Shown: positions 25,013 through 34,131 of the stretch, one piece after another | How positions within the stretch are numbered: the first letter of the stretch is position 1 | Layout of the letters: each line of letters opens with the position of its first letter | From: Deltaproteobacteria bacterium UBA6601 | Lineage (GTDB): Bacteria; Myxococcota_A; UBA796; UBA9615 | Assembly: GCA_002433485.1 (NCBI GenBank) | Contig: DJIF01000131.1 | Location: 1-51,818, forward strand | Direction of reading: 5' to 3' | DNA: 51,818 nucleotides | Notes under the pieces: generated by a model | Databases searched by the model: none | The model's input: only the letters and a program-made list of their open reading frames with translations | What the model was told of the DNA's origin: nothing | Position numbers and translations under genes: made by a program

Positions 25013-27271
25013 ATGGCGACAGAGGAGGAACTTGGCAGTAAGGGCGAGTTCCGCCTGCTCTCCAAGATCGGTGAGGGAGGGATGGCAGACGTCTTCCTCG
25101 CTGAGCGTATGGGAGATGATGGCTTCCGCACTCGGGTTGCTCTGAAGCGCTTGCATCAGGGTCTTTCGATGGATTCTTACTTTATCCGTCAGCTGGTGCG
25201 CGAGGCCCGCCTGCTGGGTCAGCTTGAGCACGCCAATATCGTTCGGGTCTTTGATCTGCGGCGCATCGGTGACGAGTACTACGTGGTCATGGAGTACGTC
25301 GATGGGATCGATCTGGCGGCGGTAATTCGAGTTCACCGCCAGCGCAAGACGCGAGTACCCCTGCCGTTCTTTTTTCATGTTGCGTTTAGCTTGCTTGAGG
25401 CACTCAGCTACGCGCACACTGCGGTCGACTCTGAGGGGCGGTCGATGCCGCTGATTCATCGGGACATCAAGCCAAGCAATGTGATGCTCTCTCGCCGTGG
25501 GGTCGTGAAGCTTACGGACTTTGGCATTGCTCACGTTGGTGAAGGCTCCGTTACCGGAGGCTTGGTCCAGGGCACCGCCAATTACATGTCGCCTGAGCAG
25601 GCCTATGGTGAAGAGCACCTCAGTGCCGCTTCTGATCTTTACTCACTGGGCGTGGTGTTCTTTGAGATGTTGACCGGGCGGCCCCTGGTATCTGGCGACA
25701 ACTACCTTAAGGCTATCCAGCAGGTGCGAGAGCAGGAAGTGAGTGCCGAGTCTCTCGAGCGGCTGGGGGTTAAGCCTGGCCTGCGGATGGTCGTTGCGCG
25801 GATGCTCGCCAATGATCGGGAGCAGCGTTACGCAGATCCAGACATGGTCCGTAACGACTTGCAGTTCGTTGCCGATCGGCTGGCAGTCAATCTCAGCTGG
25901 CACAAGATTCGCGCTTACGTGGGGCGCTTGATGAACATCCTGGGTCGTGAGCCCAGCCGCGTAACTCTTAGCAACCTGGAGGTTGATGAAGAGAGTAGCC
26001 TGGGCGGCTTCGGCAGTGGCTCTTTTGCGGCCGAGATTTCCCTTCCAGCAGGCGGTGATGCGTCAGCGGAGAGTTCGCTTGAGGGCTCTGCGTTGCAAAC
26101 GGGCAGCGCTTCTCTCGCTGATGTGACCGCTGCGGTAGCCAAGGATCTGGTGGACTCAAAGCTGCAGCCCGGAAAACTCAGTGAAGAGGAAACTCAGCCC
26201 GTTGCCCCCGCATATGAGGAGGATGAGGATGAGGAGCGAACCGTAGCTTTGGCCATCGATGCTGCGGCTGAGCCAGATGATTCTGGGGAGCCTTTGACGT
26301 CCTCTGCGGTGGTCTCTAATCCTGGTGTCGCGGCCGACTGGATAGAGGGTGACGAGACCGCTGTTTACACTGGCGAGCTCCCTGGCGCTGTAGTTGCAGA
26401 GGCAAATGCCGATGCCATGCGAGGCGAGCAGCTAGCTGTCTCAGGGGCGGGCGTCTTCGGTGACAGCACCGATGAGCGCACGGTTCCGTACGTGGCAGGG
26501 GGACTGGTGCCAGCTCCCGGCCAGCCCGATGTGGAGCCTGTTGCTGTCAGTGATGCCAGTGAAGCAGCGCTCGTCGCTGCCGATGTGGCTCCGCCGGGGG
26601 CACGGATGTCCGGAGCTTTTCCACCTCCTCCGCCCTCGCTAACTGGGGAGTTTAGGCCCCTAAAGCAGCCCCCTAAAACGTCTCCTTCGGTGGCTTTTCT
26701 ACCTGAGGCGACCGAGGCCGGGCCAACCGGTACCCAGGTGCTTGGTGGCGATGAAGACCCTGGCGACAAGACCTGGGTCCTCGGTAGCGGTGACGCCTCT
26801 GGACCGCCAGCTGCCAGTGGGCCGGCAGCGCCGCCGCCCGCAGCAGCTTCTCCCGGTGTCGATCCGGCGAGGCTAGAGGCTCGGGGGCGCCGCGCCACCG
26901 GCGCGCAGCAGGCAGGAGCTGGCCGGCGTCGACCGCGCAAGCGTCGGCGTAAAAAGTCGGGCCGGGCTAAAGGCTTTATGGGTCTTGATAAACGGACGGT
27001 GTTGCTGGCGGCCATCTTCTCGGTGGTGATTGGGACACTGCTCTTTGTGATTCTTATCGTGTTGTTGATGCGTTCACCGCAGGCTCAGCAGCAGGTTCCC
27101 ACCGCAGAGCCGCTTGTACACCTTGCAGAGCGGCTTATGGATGCAGGAGGTTGGGTCGAACCGAGTCCCGGCTCAGGTATCCTCGATGTTGAGGCGACCG
27201 GGTTTATGAGTGCTTCATTGTCAGACCTTCGTGGACCTGCCATTTGTTGCTGGGAGAGCTACACGACATGA
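25013..27271 (+). CDS. Hanks-type transmembrane Ser/Thr protein kinase 1
   Basis: 752 aa. Kinase domain at about 12-280: glycine loop IGEGGMADVFLAE, Lys45 in VALKRLH, HRDIKPSN with Asp151, DFG with Asp169 and MSPEQAYG, all intact. Residues about 320-655 form a long acidic, Pro/Ala-rich cytoplasmic linker with many Thr/Ser. A basic patch (RRPRKRRRKKSGR) precedes one transmembrane helix at about 663-687 (VLLAAIFSVVIGTLLFVILIVLLM). Only about 65 residues lie outside the membrane, with no recognised sensor domain. Its last codons overlap the ATG of a paralogous kinase, implying coupled synthesis. Its substrate is not known from sequence. Confidence 0.92.
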   Translation: MATEEELGSKGEFRLLSKIGEGGMADVFLAERMGDDGFRTRVALKRLHQGLSMDSYFIRQLVREARLLGQLEHANIVRVFDLRRIGDEYYVVMEYVDGIDLAAVIRVHRQRKTRVPLPFFFHVAFSLLEALSYAHTAVDSEGRSMPLIHRDIKPSNVMLSRRGVVKLTDFGIAHVGEGSVTGGLVQGTANYMSPEQAYGEEHLSAASDLYSLGVVFFEMLTGRPLVSGDNYLKAIQQVREQEVSAESLERLGVKPGLRMVVARMLANDREQRYADPDMVRNDLQFVADRLAVNLSWHKIRAYVGRLMNILGREPSRVTLSNLEVDEESSLGGFGSGSFAAEISLPAGGDASAESSLEGSALQTGSASLADVTAAVAKDLVDSKLQPGKLSEEETQPVAPAYEEDEDEERTVALAIDAAAEPDDSGEPLTSSAVVSNPGVAADWIEGDETAVYTGELPGAVVAEANADAMRGEQLAVSGAGVFGDSTDERTVPYVAGGLVPAPGQPDVEPVAVSDASEAALVAADVAPPGARMSGAFPPPPPSLTGEFRPLKQPPKTSPSVAFLPEATEAGPTGTQVLGGDEDPGDKTWVLGSGDASGPPAASGPAAPPPAAASPGVDPARLEARGRRATGAQQAGAGRRRPRKRRRKKSGRAKGFMGLDKRTVLLAAIFSVVIGTLLFVILIVLLMRSPQAQQQVPTAEPLVHLAERLMDAGGWVEPSPGSGILDVEATGFMSASLSDLRGPAICCWESYTT

Positions 27272-30027
27272 GCGGATTTCCAGTCTCTCGTGGTGAATTC
27301 AACCTGCTGAGCAAGATCGGCGAAGGGGGTATGGCTGAGGTCTTTCTGGCCGAGCGTGGCGGAGATGAGGGTTTTCGCACCCGGGTGGCCCTGAAGCGGC
27401 TGCACAGTGGGTTCTCCCTGGATCAGTACTTTATCCGACAACTGGTTGCCGAGGCTCGACTCTTGGGCCAACTGCAGCACCACAACATCGTTCGGGTTCA
27501 TGACTTCCGTCGCATTGAGGATGAGCACTTCATCGTCATGGAGTACATCGACGGCATTGATCTGGCTCAAGCCATTCACGTTCACCGGCAACACGGCTTT
27601 AAGATGCCTTTGCCGGTGTTCTTTCAGTTGGCACTATCCATCTGTGAGGCGCTCGATTACGCCCACAACGCAACTGACCTGAACGGACGGCCGATGGAGC
27701 TTGTTCATCGGGACATCAAGCCCAGTAATGTGTTGATCAGTCATCGGGGGACGGTAAAGCTCACTGACTTTGGCATCGCTCGGGTTGCCGATAGCACTCA
27801 CACAGCTTCTGTGGTTAAGGGCACCGCCAACTACATGTCACCGGAGCAGGCTTCCGGAGACCAGGATCTTACGCCAGCCTCTGATATCTTCAGTCTGGGC
27901 GCGGTGTTCTGGGAGATCTTGACTCTCGAGAAGCTCGTCGACGGCACCAATTACCTCAATGTTCTGGATTCCATCAGGGCCATTAATGTGGGTCTTAAGG
28001 ACATTACGCGCCGGGGGATTGAGCCAGCGCTGCGGATGGTGTTGTTGCGAATGCTCGCTCACAAAAGTGAGCTTCGCTATCAGAGTGTCGCGCTGGTCCT
28101 TAAAGATCTGCGCTTTGTTGTCGATCAGATGAAGATCGATCTGAGCCCAGCGCCCATGCAGGAGTACATGACGCGCGTTGTGGGGCTCGCCAGGGAAGCT
28201 GCTGCAGTTCGCGTGCAGGCTTCAGCTGCTGCGCCGGCGCCGCCAGCGACACCGGCAACCCCTGCGGTGTCTCCCGATGGCGCCGCCGGCGAAGCACACG
28301 GTGGTTCTGCCAAGCAGGCATTCAAAGACAGCGTTGTCGCCTTGCAGAAGCTGGTACAGAGCGGCGCCTCCATCCCTAAGGTGGCCGCCGCAGCCGAGCC
28401 CAACAAGGAACCGCCACCGCAGCAGCCTGCCCCGCGACCGGCGCCCCCTTCCGCCGCGCCCCCCTCCGCTCCAGCTTTACGTGCAGTGCCCGCGATTGAG
28501 CAGGCAGCTGCGGTGGCGCCGGCTGTGGAGGCCAGCACTCCGCGCAGTTCGGTAGCTGTCCCCCCTGCTGCTGCGCCACCGTTAGTTCGTCGCAACACGG
28601 TCTCGTCACTAGCCTCTGAGCCGCACCTGAAGGCTGCTTCAGCAGGCTCTGCTACGCCCCCTGTCACGGTCAGTGCGGTGGATAGCTATGCAGATGATGC
28701 TACTGAAGAGGAAGAGCTCACCTGGGACGATGACTACGATATCGGCCATGGCAGCTCGCTGCGCCGTGCCAGTTTCATGGTGTGGGCTTTGGGCCTGCCT
28801 GTGATCTTGATCCTGCTGGGGGTGATCGGCTGGTTGTTGTATCTGCCCGGTTCGGATTCAGAAGTAGACGGTAGCCAAGCTGAGACGGTGGCTGGCCAGG
28901 ACGCTGCAGAGTTCGAGCCTCCGGTCGTAGCTGAGGAGCAACCGCCCGATGAGTCGAAGGAAGCGCCCGATTCGTCTGCTGATCTTGAGCTGGTTCTGGC
29001 TGCTGGCGACGCCCCGGTGGAAGGTTGGGCTGAGGCGAAAAAGGCGCCCGCGGAGCGACGGGATCGGAAGGCTGTGATTGTTCCTTCTGAGGTGAGGTCG
29101 CGGCCCGCGGACAGGGAGCGGCGAGACGATTTCGGGCCGGAGTTCGAGCCTCAAGTTCGGGAGCCGGAGCCGGTACTAGAGCGTTGGGAGCCGGCACCTG
29201 CACCGGAGCCGGAGCCGGAGCCTGAAGTGGACGATTGGGATGCCGCGCCAGCTCCGCCCGCTGATTCAGAGCGTTGGGAGCCGGCACCTGCACCGGAGCC
29301 GGAGCCGGAGCCTGAAGTGGACGATTGGGATGCCGCGCCAGCTCCGCCTGCCGATTCAGAGCGTTGGGAGCCCGAGTCGGAGCCGACCAATGAAGAAACC
29401 TGGATTCCTGAGCCGGTTGGCGAGTCTTCTGATTGGGCCGTTTCCGGGGACTCTAAGCCCTCGTCTGAGGGTGGCGCTGTTGAGGTCAACACGGCTTCGC
29501 TGGGCGACCTGGCGGGCTTGGCGCGAAGAGGTGATCTGCGGGATCAGGAACTTGATGCTCTAGAAGCCATTGCGCCTGAATCGCCCCTCTACAATTCTGG
29601 CCGGGCCCTGTTGTTGGCTCATTTTGAGGCGCGTCGGGACACTCGCTCCCACTGCGAGGTTGCGGTGGAAACACTGCGTCAGCCCGCCAATCGAGCAGCT
29701 CCGCAATTTCATCTGGAGATGAGCAAGTGCCATCTGCGCGAGGGCCGCCACCAGGAGGCTCTTGAGAGTGCCAGGATTGCGGAGATGAACGCTCAGGATA
29801 TCCCAGCAAGGGTGCGTGCGGACCGCCAGCTTAAGATCTGGGAGGTTCAGGCTAAGGCCTTTAAGGGGATGTATCAGAGCACCGACGATCTTGACTACAT
29901 CGCAGATTCCATTGCGGTCTGGAAGCGCTACCTCCACATGTCGACCAATACCTACCGACAGCGTGAGTCGGAACGTGCTCAGCGAGAGATTGATAGCCTG
30001 CTCCAGCTGCAGGCGGGAGCGCTGTAG
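27268..30027 (+). CDS. Hanks-type transmembrane Ser/Thr protein kinase 2 with repeat and TPR-like exterior
   Basis: 919 aa, a close paralogue of the preceding kinase. Kinase domain at about 10-275 with Lys43, Asp149 in HRDIKPSN and Asp167 in DFG. A Pro/Ala-rich linker (about 310-480) leads to a transmembrane helix near 500-525 (VILILLGVIGWLLYL). The exterior part has a Pro/Glu/Trp-rich region at about 620-710 with two copies of a 30-residue unit, then a helical TPR-like domain at about 735-915 (for example HLREGRHQEALESARIAEMN). The ATG overlaps the first kinase's TGA. The exterior domain could sense peptides or envelope state; that is a guess from its neighbours. Confidence 0.92.
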   Translation: MSGFPVSRGEFNLLSKIGEGGMAEVFLAERGGDEGFRTRVALKRLHSGFSLDQYFIRQLVAEARLLGQLQHHNIVRVHDFRRIEDEHFIVMEYIDGIDLAQAIHVHRQHGFKMPLPVFFQLALSICEALDYAHNATDLNGRPMELVHRDIKPSNVLISHRGTVKLTDFGIARVADSTHTASVVKGTANYMSPEQASGDQDLTPASDIFSLGAVFWEILTLEKLVDGTNYLNVLDSIRAINVGLKDITRRGIEPALRMVLLRMLAHKSELRYQSVALVLKDLRFVVDQMKIDLSPAPMQEYMTRVVGLAREAAAVRVQASAAAPAPPATPATPAVSPDGAAGEAHGGSAKQAFKDSVVALQKLVQSGASIPKVAAAAEPNKEPPPQQPAPRPAPPSAAPPSAPALRAVPAIEQAAAVAPAVEASTPRSSVAVPPAAAPPLVRRNTVSSLASEPHLKAASAGSATPPVTVSAVDSYADDATEEEELTWDDDYDIGHGSSLRRASFMVWALGLPVILILLGVIGWLLYLPGSDSEVDGSQAETVAGQDAAEFEPPVVAEEQPPDESKEAPDSSADLELVLAAGDAPVEGWAEAKKAPAERRDRKAVIVPSEVRSRPADRERRDDFGPEFEPQVREPEPVLERWEPAPAPEPEPEPEVDDWDAAPAPPADSERWEPAPAPEPEPEPEVDDWDAAPAPPADSERWEPESEPTNEETWIPEPVGESSDWAVSGDSKPSSEGGAVEVNTASLGDLAGLARRGDLRDQELDALEAIAPESPLYNSGRALLLAHFEARRDTRSHCEVAVETLRQPANRAAPQFHLEMSKCHLREGRHQEALESARIAEMNAQDIPARVRADRQLKIWEVQAKAFKGMYQSTDDLDYIADSIAVWKRYLHMSTNTYRQRESERAQREIDSLLQLQAGAL
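29179..29370 (+). repeat. In-frame 90-bp tandem repeat in kinase 2 (two copies plus a partial)
   Basis: Units at 29179-29268 and 29269-29358 differ at only two bases, both silent by my reading. A third begins at 29359 and diverges after about 12 bp. Each encodes 30 residues with ERWEPAPAPEPEPEPEVDDW followed by DAAPAPPADS. Near-identity shows a recent duplication; copy number may vary among strains. Confidence 0.85.
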
Positions 30028-31649
30028 TGGATCTGTCCAGCAGCGCTGTGGCGACGACTCTCCCTCGGCCCGTTCAGCGCGGTGGGGGTTCTCTCTGGGA
30101 ACGTTTTGTTTTGTTGGCTCTGTTGAGCATGGCCCCGGCTCTCGGCTCTTGTGCGTCGGAGTCCGATAGAGCTGCAGCAGAGGCCGGGAGTGGTGCGGAT
30201 GTTAGTCCGCAAGAACAACAGCTTGAGACTTTTATGCAGATGCTCTCGGTGAGCTGGATGCAGCAGGCTGCGGCGGATCCCGGCAAGGTCGCTGAGTTGG
30301 TCGATTCTCCCGGCGGAGAAGGCTGGTTACGCCTTTTTCATGGCGATCTGGTCGCTGCACGGCAGATCTTTGAGGCCGCTCAGCCTGAGCTTGATCCCGG
30401 TAATAAAGGAGCCGCACGTCTGGGTCTGGCACGGGTCCACCTGGCGCAGGCTCGGCTCCTGCTTAAGGCAGATCTGTTGCAGCGGGAGGCCGCCGCTGCG
30501 TTGGCTCGCTATCGGATCGATAATCGCGCCGCGCTTCGAAGCGGCAAGCTAGGTGGGCTGCTTTCGAAATTAGCCCTGCAGGCGGCGGGGGAGGGGAACT
30601 CGCCGTTAGCGCAAGCTGGTGCTGCCGGGGGAGTGGAGGCGGGCGCTTTGGCCGACCTGCTCGCGGTTCGCGCCGCGGGAGCCGCAGCCATGGTTGAGGG
30701 TCTGCCGGAACCGTTTGCCAGTAGGCTGAGTTTTGGGGCTGCCATGGCAGAGGGTGATCTCGCTTCAGCAGAGCCCTTGCTCGCTTCGCTGCAGTTGGGC
30801 GAGGCAGATCTGCGAGAGGATCTGGGTGCCGACGTGGAGGCTGGCGTTCGTTTTCAGGCTCTCTATTTTGATGCCGCTTTGAATCGAGCTCTGGCGCGCT
30901 ATCATCTGGCTCGAGCCTGGTTCTACGGTGCTGGCCTTGACGGTCCGGGTGAGCTAATCGCAGTGGCGGTTCTGGCGAACTGGGGCGGTGAGCTTCCGGC
31001 TCAGCTGCGCAATGCGGCCATGCCTGCAGCGGGATCGCAGCCAGCCTGGCTGGCCCAGTTTCTGGGACCGTCCATCGATCGTGACGACTGGGACTCGTAC
31101 TGGGGTGTGAGCCAAGGGGGGCGGCCCTTCCTGCAGCTCTTGCAGGACCAGCAGCCGCAGGTCCCGTGGCTTGACGCCACCAGCACGGAGCAGGTGGATG
31201 CAGTCCTGCGTGCCGCAAGCGGTCTTGAGGGCCTGCTCTCGAAGGTCCTGACCCAGTCTGTGGGCTCTGAGGGAGCCTCTCTGGCACAGGATTTGGGGTT
31301 CTCGACTACGGTTTTGGACAGGATCCTTCGGACTCGTGTCGTGGCACTGGTCGAAGCTGGTCAGGCCGTGGCCGCCAAGCGTCTGGCCGAGCGCAGTCTA
31401 GATGCTGAGCCGACTCGTCTTGGTGGTGCCGCAAACAGCGCGGCGACGCGGGTCTCTTTTCGTAACGACCGGGCCTTTTTGATCGAGCTTGCCTGGGTCT
31501 TGTGGCGGGCAGGGCAGGTGGATGCGGCGCTCAGTTATGTCCACCCCTTGAGTGAAGAGAACCCTCAGTTGCGTGGGCTTGCTTATTATCTGGGTCAGCT
31601 GGCAGCGGCAAAGAGCATCCGTATTCAGGGCAAGGCAGCTCAACAGTAG
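30027..31649 (+). CDS. Lipoprotein with helical TPR-like repeats
   Basis: 540 aa. The N-terminus carries a long n-region and a hydrophobic stretch (FVLLALLSMAPALGSC) ending in a lipobox, so the mature protein should start at Cys42 or close to it. The rest is alpha-helical and Ala/Leu-rich with TPR-like pairs such as LDPGNKGAARLGLARVHLAQA and LAWVLWRAGQVDAALSYVHP. No catalytic motif is seen. The GTG start overlaps the kinase 2 stop by one base and the next gene begins 10 bp after its stop, so it sits in the middle of the kinase-transporter operon. It may scaffold or present ligands to kinase or transporter; this is inference. Confidence 0.65.
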   Translation: MDLSSSAVATTLPRPVQRGGGSLWERFVLLALLSMAPALGSCASESDRAAAEAGSGADVSPQEQQLETFMQMLSVSWMQQAAADPGKVAELVDSPGGEGWLRLFHGDLVAARQIFEAAQPELDPGNKGAARLGLARVHLAQARLLLKADLLQREAAAALARYRIDNRAALRSGKLGGLLSKLALQAAGEGNSPLAQAGAAGGVEAGALADLLAVRAAGAAAMVEGLPEPFASRLSFGAAMAEGDLASAEPLLASLQLGEADLREDLGADVEAGVRFQALYFDAALNRALARYHLARAWFYGAGLDGPGELIAVAVLANWGGELPAQLRNAAMPAAGSQPAWLAQFLGPSIDRDDWDSYWGVSQGGRPFLQLLQDQQPQVPWLDATSTEQVDAVLRAASGLEGLLSKVLTQSVGSEGASLAQDLGFSTTVLDRILRTRVVALVEAGQAVAAKRLAERSLDAEPTRLGGAANSAATRVSFRNDRAFLIELAWVLWRAGQVDAALSYVHPLSEENPQLRGLAYYLGQLAAAKSIRIQGKAAQQ

Positions 31650-31659
31650 GAGCGGCCAG

Positions 31660-33228
31660 ATGGAGAGGCGCAGGTTGATGTGGCAGAGCTTTAGACGAGC
31701 ATCTCTGTGGGGCTGGGCAGCACTGGCTTGGATACTGGTGCTCCAATCGGTGCAGGCGGAGGACTTTGAATACTCTGAAGATGAGCTGGCCTATAGCCTC
31801 AATCCGCTACACGAGAGCTCGATGGCCGAGACTCGGCTGAACGAGTTGCTGTTTGAGTCCTTGTGGGGCCCCGGTTACGAAGACAGTGCAGAGCCGCGAC
31901 TGGCCGATGCTTATGAGCTTTCTGCCGATCAGCAGTCCATGACCATTTTTCTGCGTGAGAACCTGAAATGGTCTGATGGTGAGCCGATCAGCGCGGAGGA
32001 CGTGGTGTTCACCATTGAGGCCTACCAGAATCCGCGCAGCGCTTCGCCAGATCGCTCGAGGCTCTCCTTCATCAAGAAGGCCGCGGCGACCGGCCTCCAT
32101 AGCCTTCGTGTTGACTTCGTTGCGCCCGAGCCAAGGCCGTTGGAGAAGTTTTTCTTCAAGGTTCTTCCAGCCCATCGCTTCGAGTCCACGGTGGTTCAGC
32201 CCAACCATGGTTTCTGGTCGGACCCAACTACTTCGGGCCCCTTCCGGCCGGCTTCTCGCGATCTCGGCTCGTGGACCCTCGAACAGAACCCATATGCGTT
32301 ACGTCCGGCTCGCTTCAGCCGGGTCAAGGTGCGGGAGATGCCTGACAAAAACCAACAGGTCTCGTCGCTGGGATACGGCTACACCCAGGCGGTCATCAAC
32401 GTGCCGGCGCAATACCTGCCAGAGGTGGAAAGAAGCCGCACTGCAGATCTCATCCCTTATCAAAACAAGAGTTGGTGGTACCTCGGTATCAATAACAAGC
32501 ACGCTCGGCTTAAAGAAGTTGGTCTGCGCAATGCGCTGGCCCGGGCCCTGGACCTGGACGAAGCGTTGGCCCTTATCGGTGAAGGCTATCGGATCTCCGG
32601 GCCGTTCGTGCCCAGCAGTAAATTCTATAATCACAGTGAGAGCCTGAAGGTGCGTGCCGCGGACGTCGATGAGGCTGTCGCTCGGATGGAGGCGGCGGGA
32701 TTTCAACTCATTGACGGGGTGTGGAATTGGAAGGGCAAGCCGGTCAGTCTGCGGTTGTTCTATCGCTCCGGTCTCGGCGATCAGGGGCAGACCGTCGCGC
32801 TCAATGTTCAGAGTCAGCTGCGGCGCTTTGGCATCGATGTCTCGGCCCCTGTCGCTATGGACAAGGTGGTCTGGAAGGAGAAGGTCTTTGGTGAGCGTGA
32901 CTTTGATCTCGTGATTGACTCGTGGTCCTTCGATCGTAATGAGAACATCTACGATCTGTTTCACAGCCGGGGCACTCAGAACTTTGTGTCCTACTCCAAC
33001 AAAGAGGTGGACTTGCTGCTTAGCAGAGCGATCGAAGAACTCGACCCTGCGGCAAAGGTCTCCTACATGAAGGAGGTTCATCGGCTGCTCGCTCAGGACC
33101 TGCCTTACGTCTTCCTGTGGAACTTGCGGAGCTTTACTGCTCTGCGGCGAGAGGTCGAGAGCGTCTTTGTGCAGCCCTTCTATTACTTCTCTCAGTTCCC
33201 CGACTGGCGGTCAGCCAGCCAGCCCTAG
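31660..33228 (+). CDS. ABC transporter substrate-binding protein, family 5 (oligopeptide/dipeptide type)
   Basis: About 522 aa. A signal peptide (WGWAALAWILVLQSVQA) probably ends after the VQA at about residue 33. There is no lipobox, so the protein is soluble in the periplasm. The SBP_bac_5 fold shows LNELLFESLWGPGYE, EPRLADAYELSADQQSMTIFLRENLKWSDGEPISAEDVVFTIEAY, the family signature near residue 100. Later come VGLRNALARALDLDEAL and DLVIDSWSFDRNENIYDLFHS. The ligand is likely a peptide or related amide; specificity cannot be read. The ATG has AGGAG 7 nt upstream. Permeases and ATPase follow. Confidence 0.87.
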   Translation: MERRRLMWQSFRRASLWGWAALAWILVLQSVQAEDFEYSEDELAYSLNPLHESSMAETRLNELLFESLWGPGYEDSAEPRLADAYELSADQQSMTIFLRENLKWSDGEPISAEDVVFTIEAYQNPRSASPDRSRLSFIKKAAATGLHSLRVDFVAPEPRPLEKFFFKVLPAHRFESTVVQPNHGFWSDPTTSGPFRPASRDLGSWTLEQNPYALRPARFSRVKVREMPDKNQQVSSLGYGYTQAVINVPAQYLPEVERSRTADLIPYQNKSWWYLGINNKHARLKEVGLRNALARALDLDEALALIGEGYRISGPFVPSSKFYNHSESLKVRAADVDEAVARMEAAGFQLIDGVWNWKGKPVSLRLFYRSGLGDQGQTVALNVQSQLRRFGIDVSAPVAMDKVVWKEKVFGERDFDLVIDSWSFDRNENIYDLFHSRGTQNFVSYSNKEVDLLLSRAIEELDPAAKVSYMKEVHRLLAQDLPYVFLWNLRSFTALRREVESVFVQPFYYFSQFPDWRSASQP

Positions 33229-33270
33229 CCTCAGCATTGGCCGCGCCGGCCAGCATCCGAGGACAAAGTG

Positions 33271-34131
33271 ATGTTTTCATGGCCTTCCCGCGCCGTGCAG
33301 CTTTTGGGCAGGCATCTGGTGGTGCTGCTGTCGGTTGTGGTGGGGTCTTCGCTCGCTCTCGGTGCGCTGGTCTGGCATGCGCCGGGGTCGCCAAGGGGGC
33401 AGCATGAGGGTTTCGTGGTGTGGATGCTCGCCTTCTGGAAGGGCTTGTTGAGCGGGGACCTGGGCGCTTCTTACCGGGGCATCTCGGTCGCGGAGTTGGT
33501 GTTCAAGGGGGCCGCCATCAGCTTGCCTATTGTGCTGGCTGCCCTGGCCCTGTCCCTTAGCCTTGCCTTCGGCTTCGCTCTGGTCGTGCATGGTCAGTCG
33601 CAGATTGGGTCGCGCTTCGGTCGCGCTGTGCTGCACGTTACTTCGTTGGTTCCGGCGTTCTTATTGGCCTATTTCGCCATTATCGTGCTTGCAGTTCCGC
33701 CAGACGGCTTTCTGCCCAGCCTCTTTGCGGTCTTCATTCTCGCAGTGGCAGATGGGACGCTGGGTGACCTCTCGCTGCGAATTGAAGCTGAACTCAGCAT
33801 CTTGCGGCGCAAGGATTTCGTGCTTTCCGCGGAACTTCGCGGCCTCTCTATGCCCCGCCGCCTAGCGCGCCATTTAGTCATTCCGTTGGCCGAAGCTGGG
33901 GCCAGTCGGATTGGGTTTTTGCTGGGCGGAGCAGTAATTGTAGAGAAGGTCCTCGGGCTGCCCGGGCTGGGTTGGATTGGCTACCAGGCAGCGGTTGAGG
34001 GGGACTTCGTTCTGCTGCTGGCCATTACCGTGTTGGTAACCGCACTGGTCGGTGGCTCGCGGCTGCTTGTTGTTGGGCTGCGCCTCGTCATTGATCCACG
34101 GGCCCGGCGCATGCTCAGGGGCAGCGCTTGA
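33271..34131 (+). CDS. ABC transporter permease, DppB/OppB type
   Basis: About 286 aa, somewhat shorter than typical DppB (about 300-340). Several hydrophobic helices are visible: VVLLSVVVGSSLALGALVW, ISLPIVLAALALSLSLAFGFALVV and VPAFLLAYFAIIVLAV. The ATPase-contact loop is ELRGLSMPRRLARHLVIPLAEAG, followed by GGAVIVEKVLGLPGLGWIGYQA, the family signature. ATG 33271 is chosen because GAGGA lies 7 nt upstream. Its TGA overlaps the next gene's ATG. Confidence 0.86.
   Translation: MFSWPSRAVQLLGRHLVVLLSVVVGSSLALGALVWHAPGSPRGQHEGFVVWMLAFWKGLLSGDLGASYRGISVAELVFKGAAISLPIVLAALALSLSLAFGFALVVHGQSQIGSRFGRAVLHVTSLVPAFLLAYFAIIVLAVPPDGFLPSLFAVFILAVADGTLGDLSLRIEAELSILRRKDFVLSAELRGLSMPRRLARHLVIPLAEAGASRIGFLLGGAVIVEKVLGLPGLGWIGYQAAVEGDFVLLLAITVLVTALVGGSRLLVVGLRLVIDPRARRMLRGSA

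Noticed and set aside
28125..28667. Minus-strand Gly/Ala-rich open frame opposite kinase 2
   Set aside because: Antisense of the Pro/Ala-rich linker; composition alone explains it.
30463..31287. Long minus-strand open frame (274 codons) inside the TPR-like lipoprotein gene
   Set aside because: Arg/Pro-rich shadow caused by GC-rich codons of the real gene; no domain or ribosome site.
32299..33081. Minus-strand open frame (260 codons) opposite the binding-protein gene
   Set aside because: Shadow of a clear SBP_bac_5 coding region, with no family motif.
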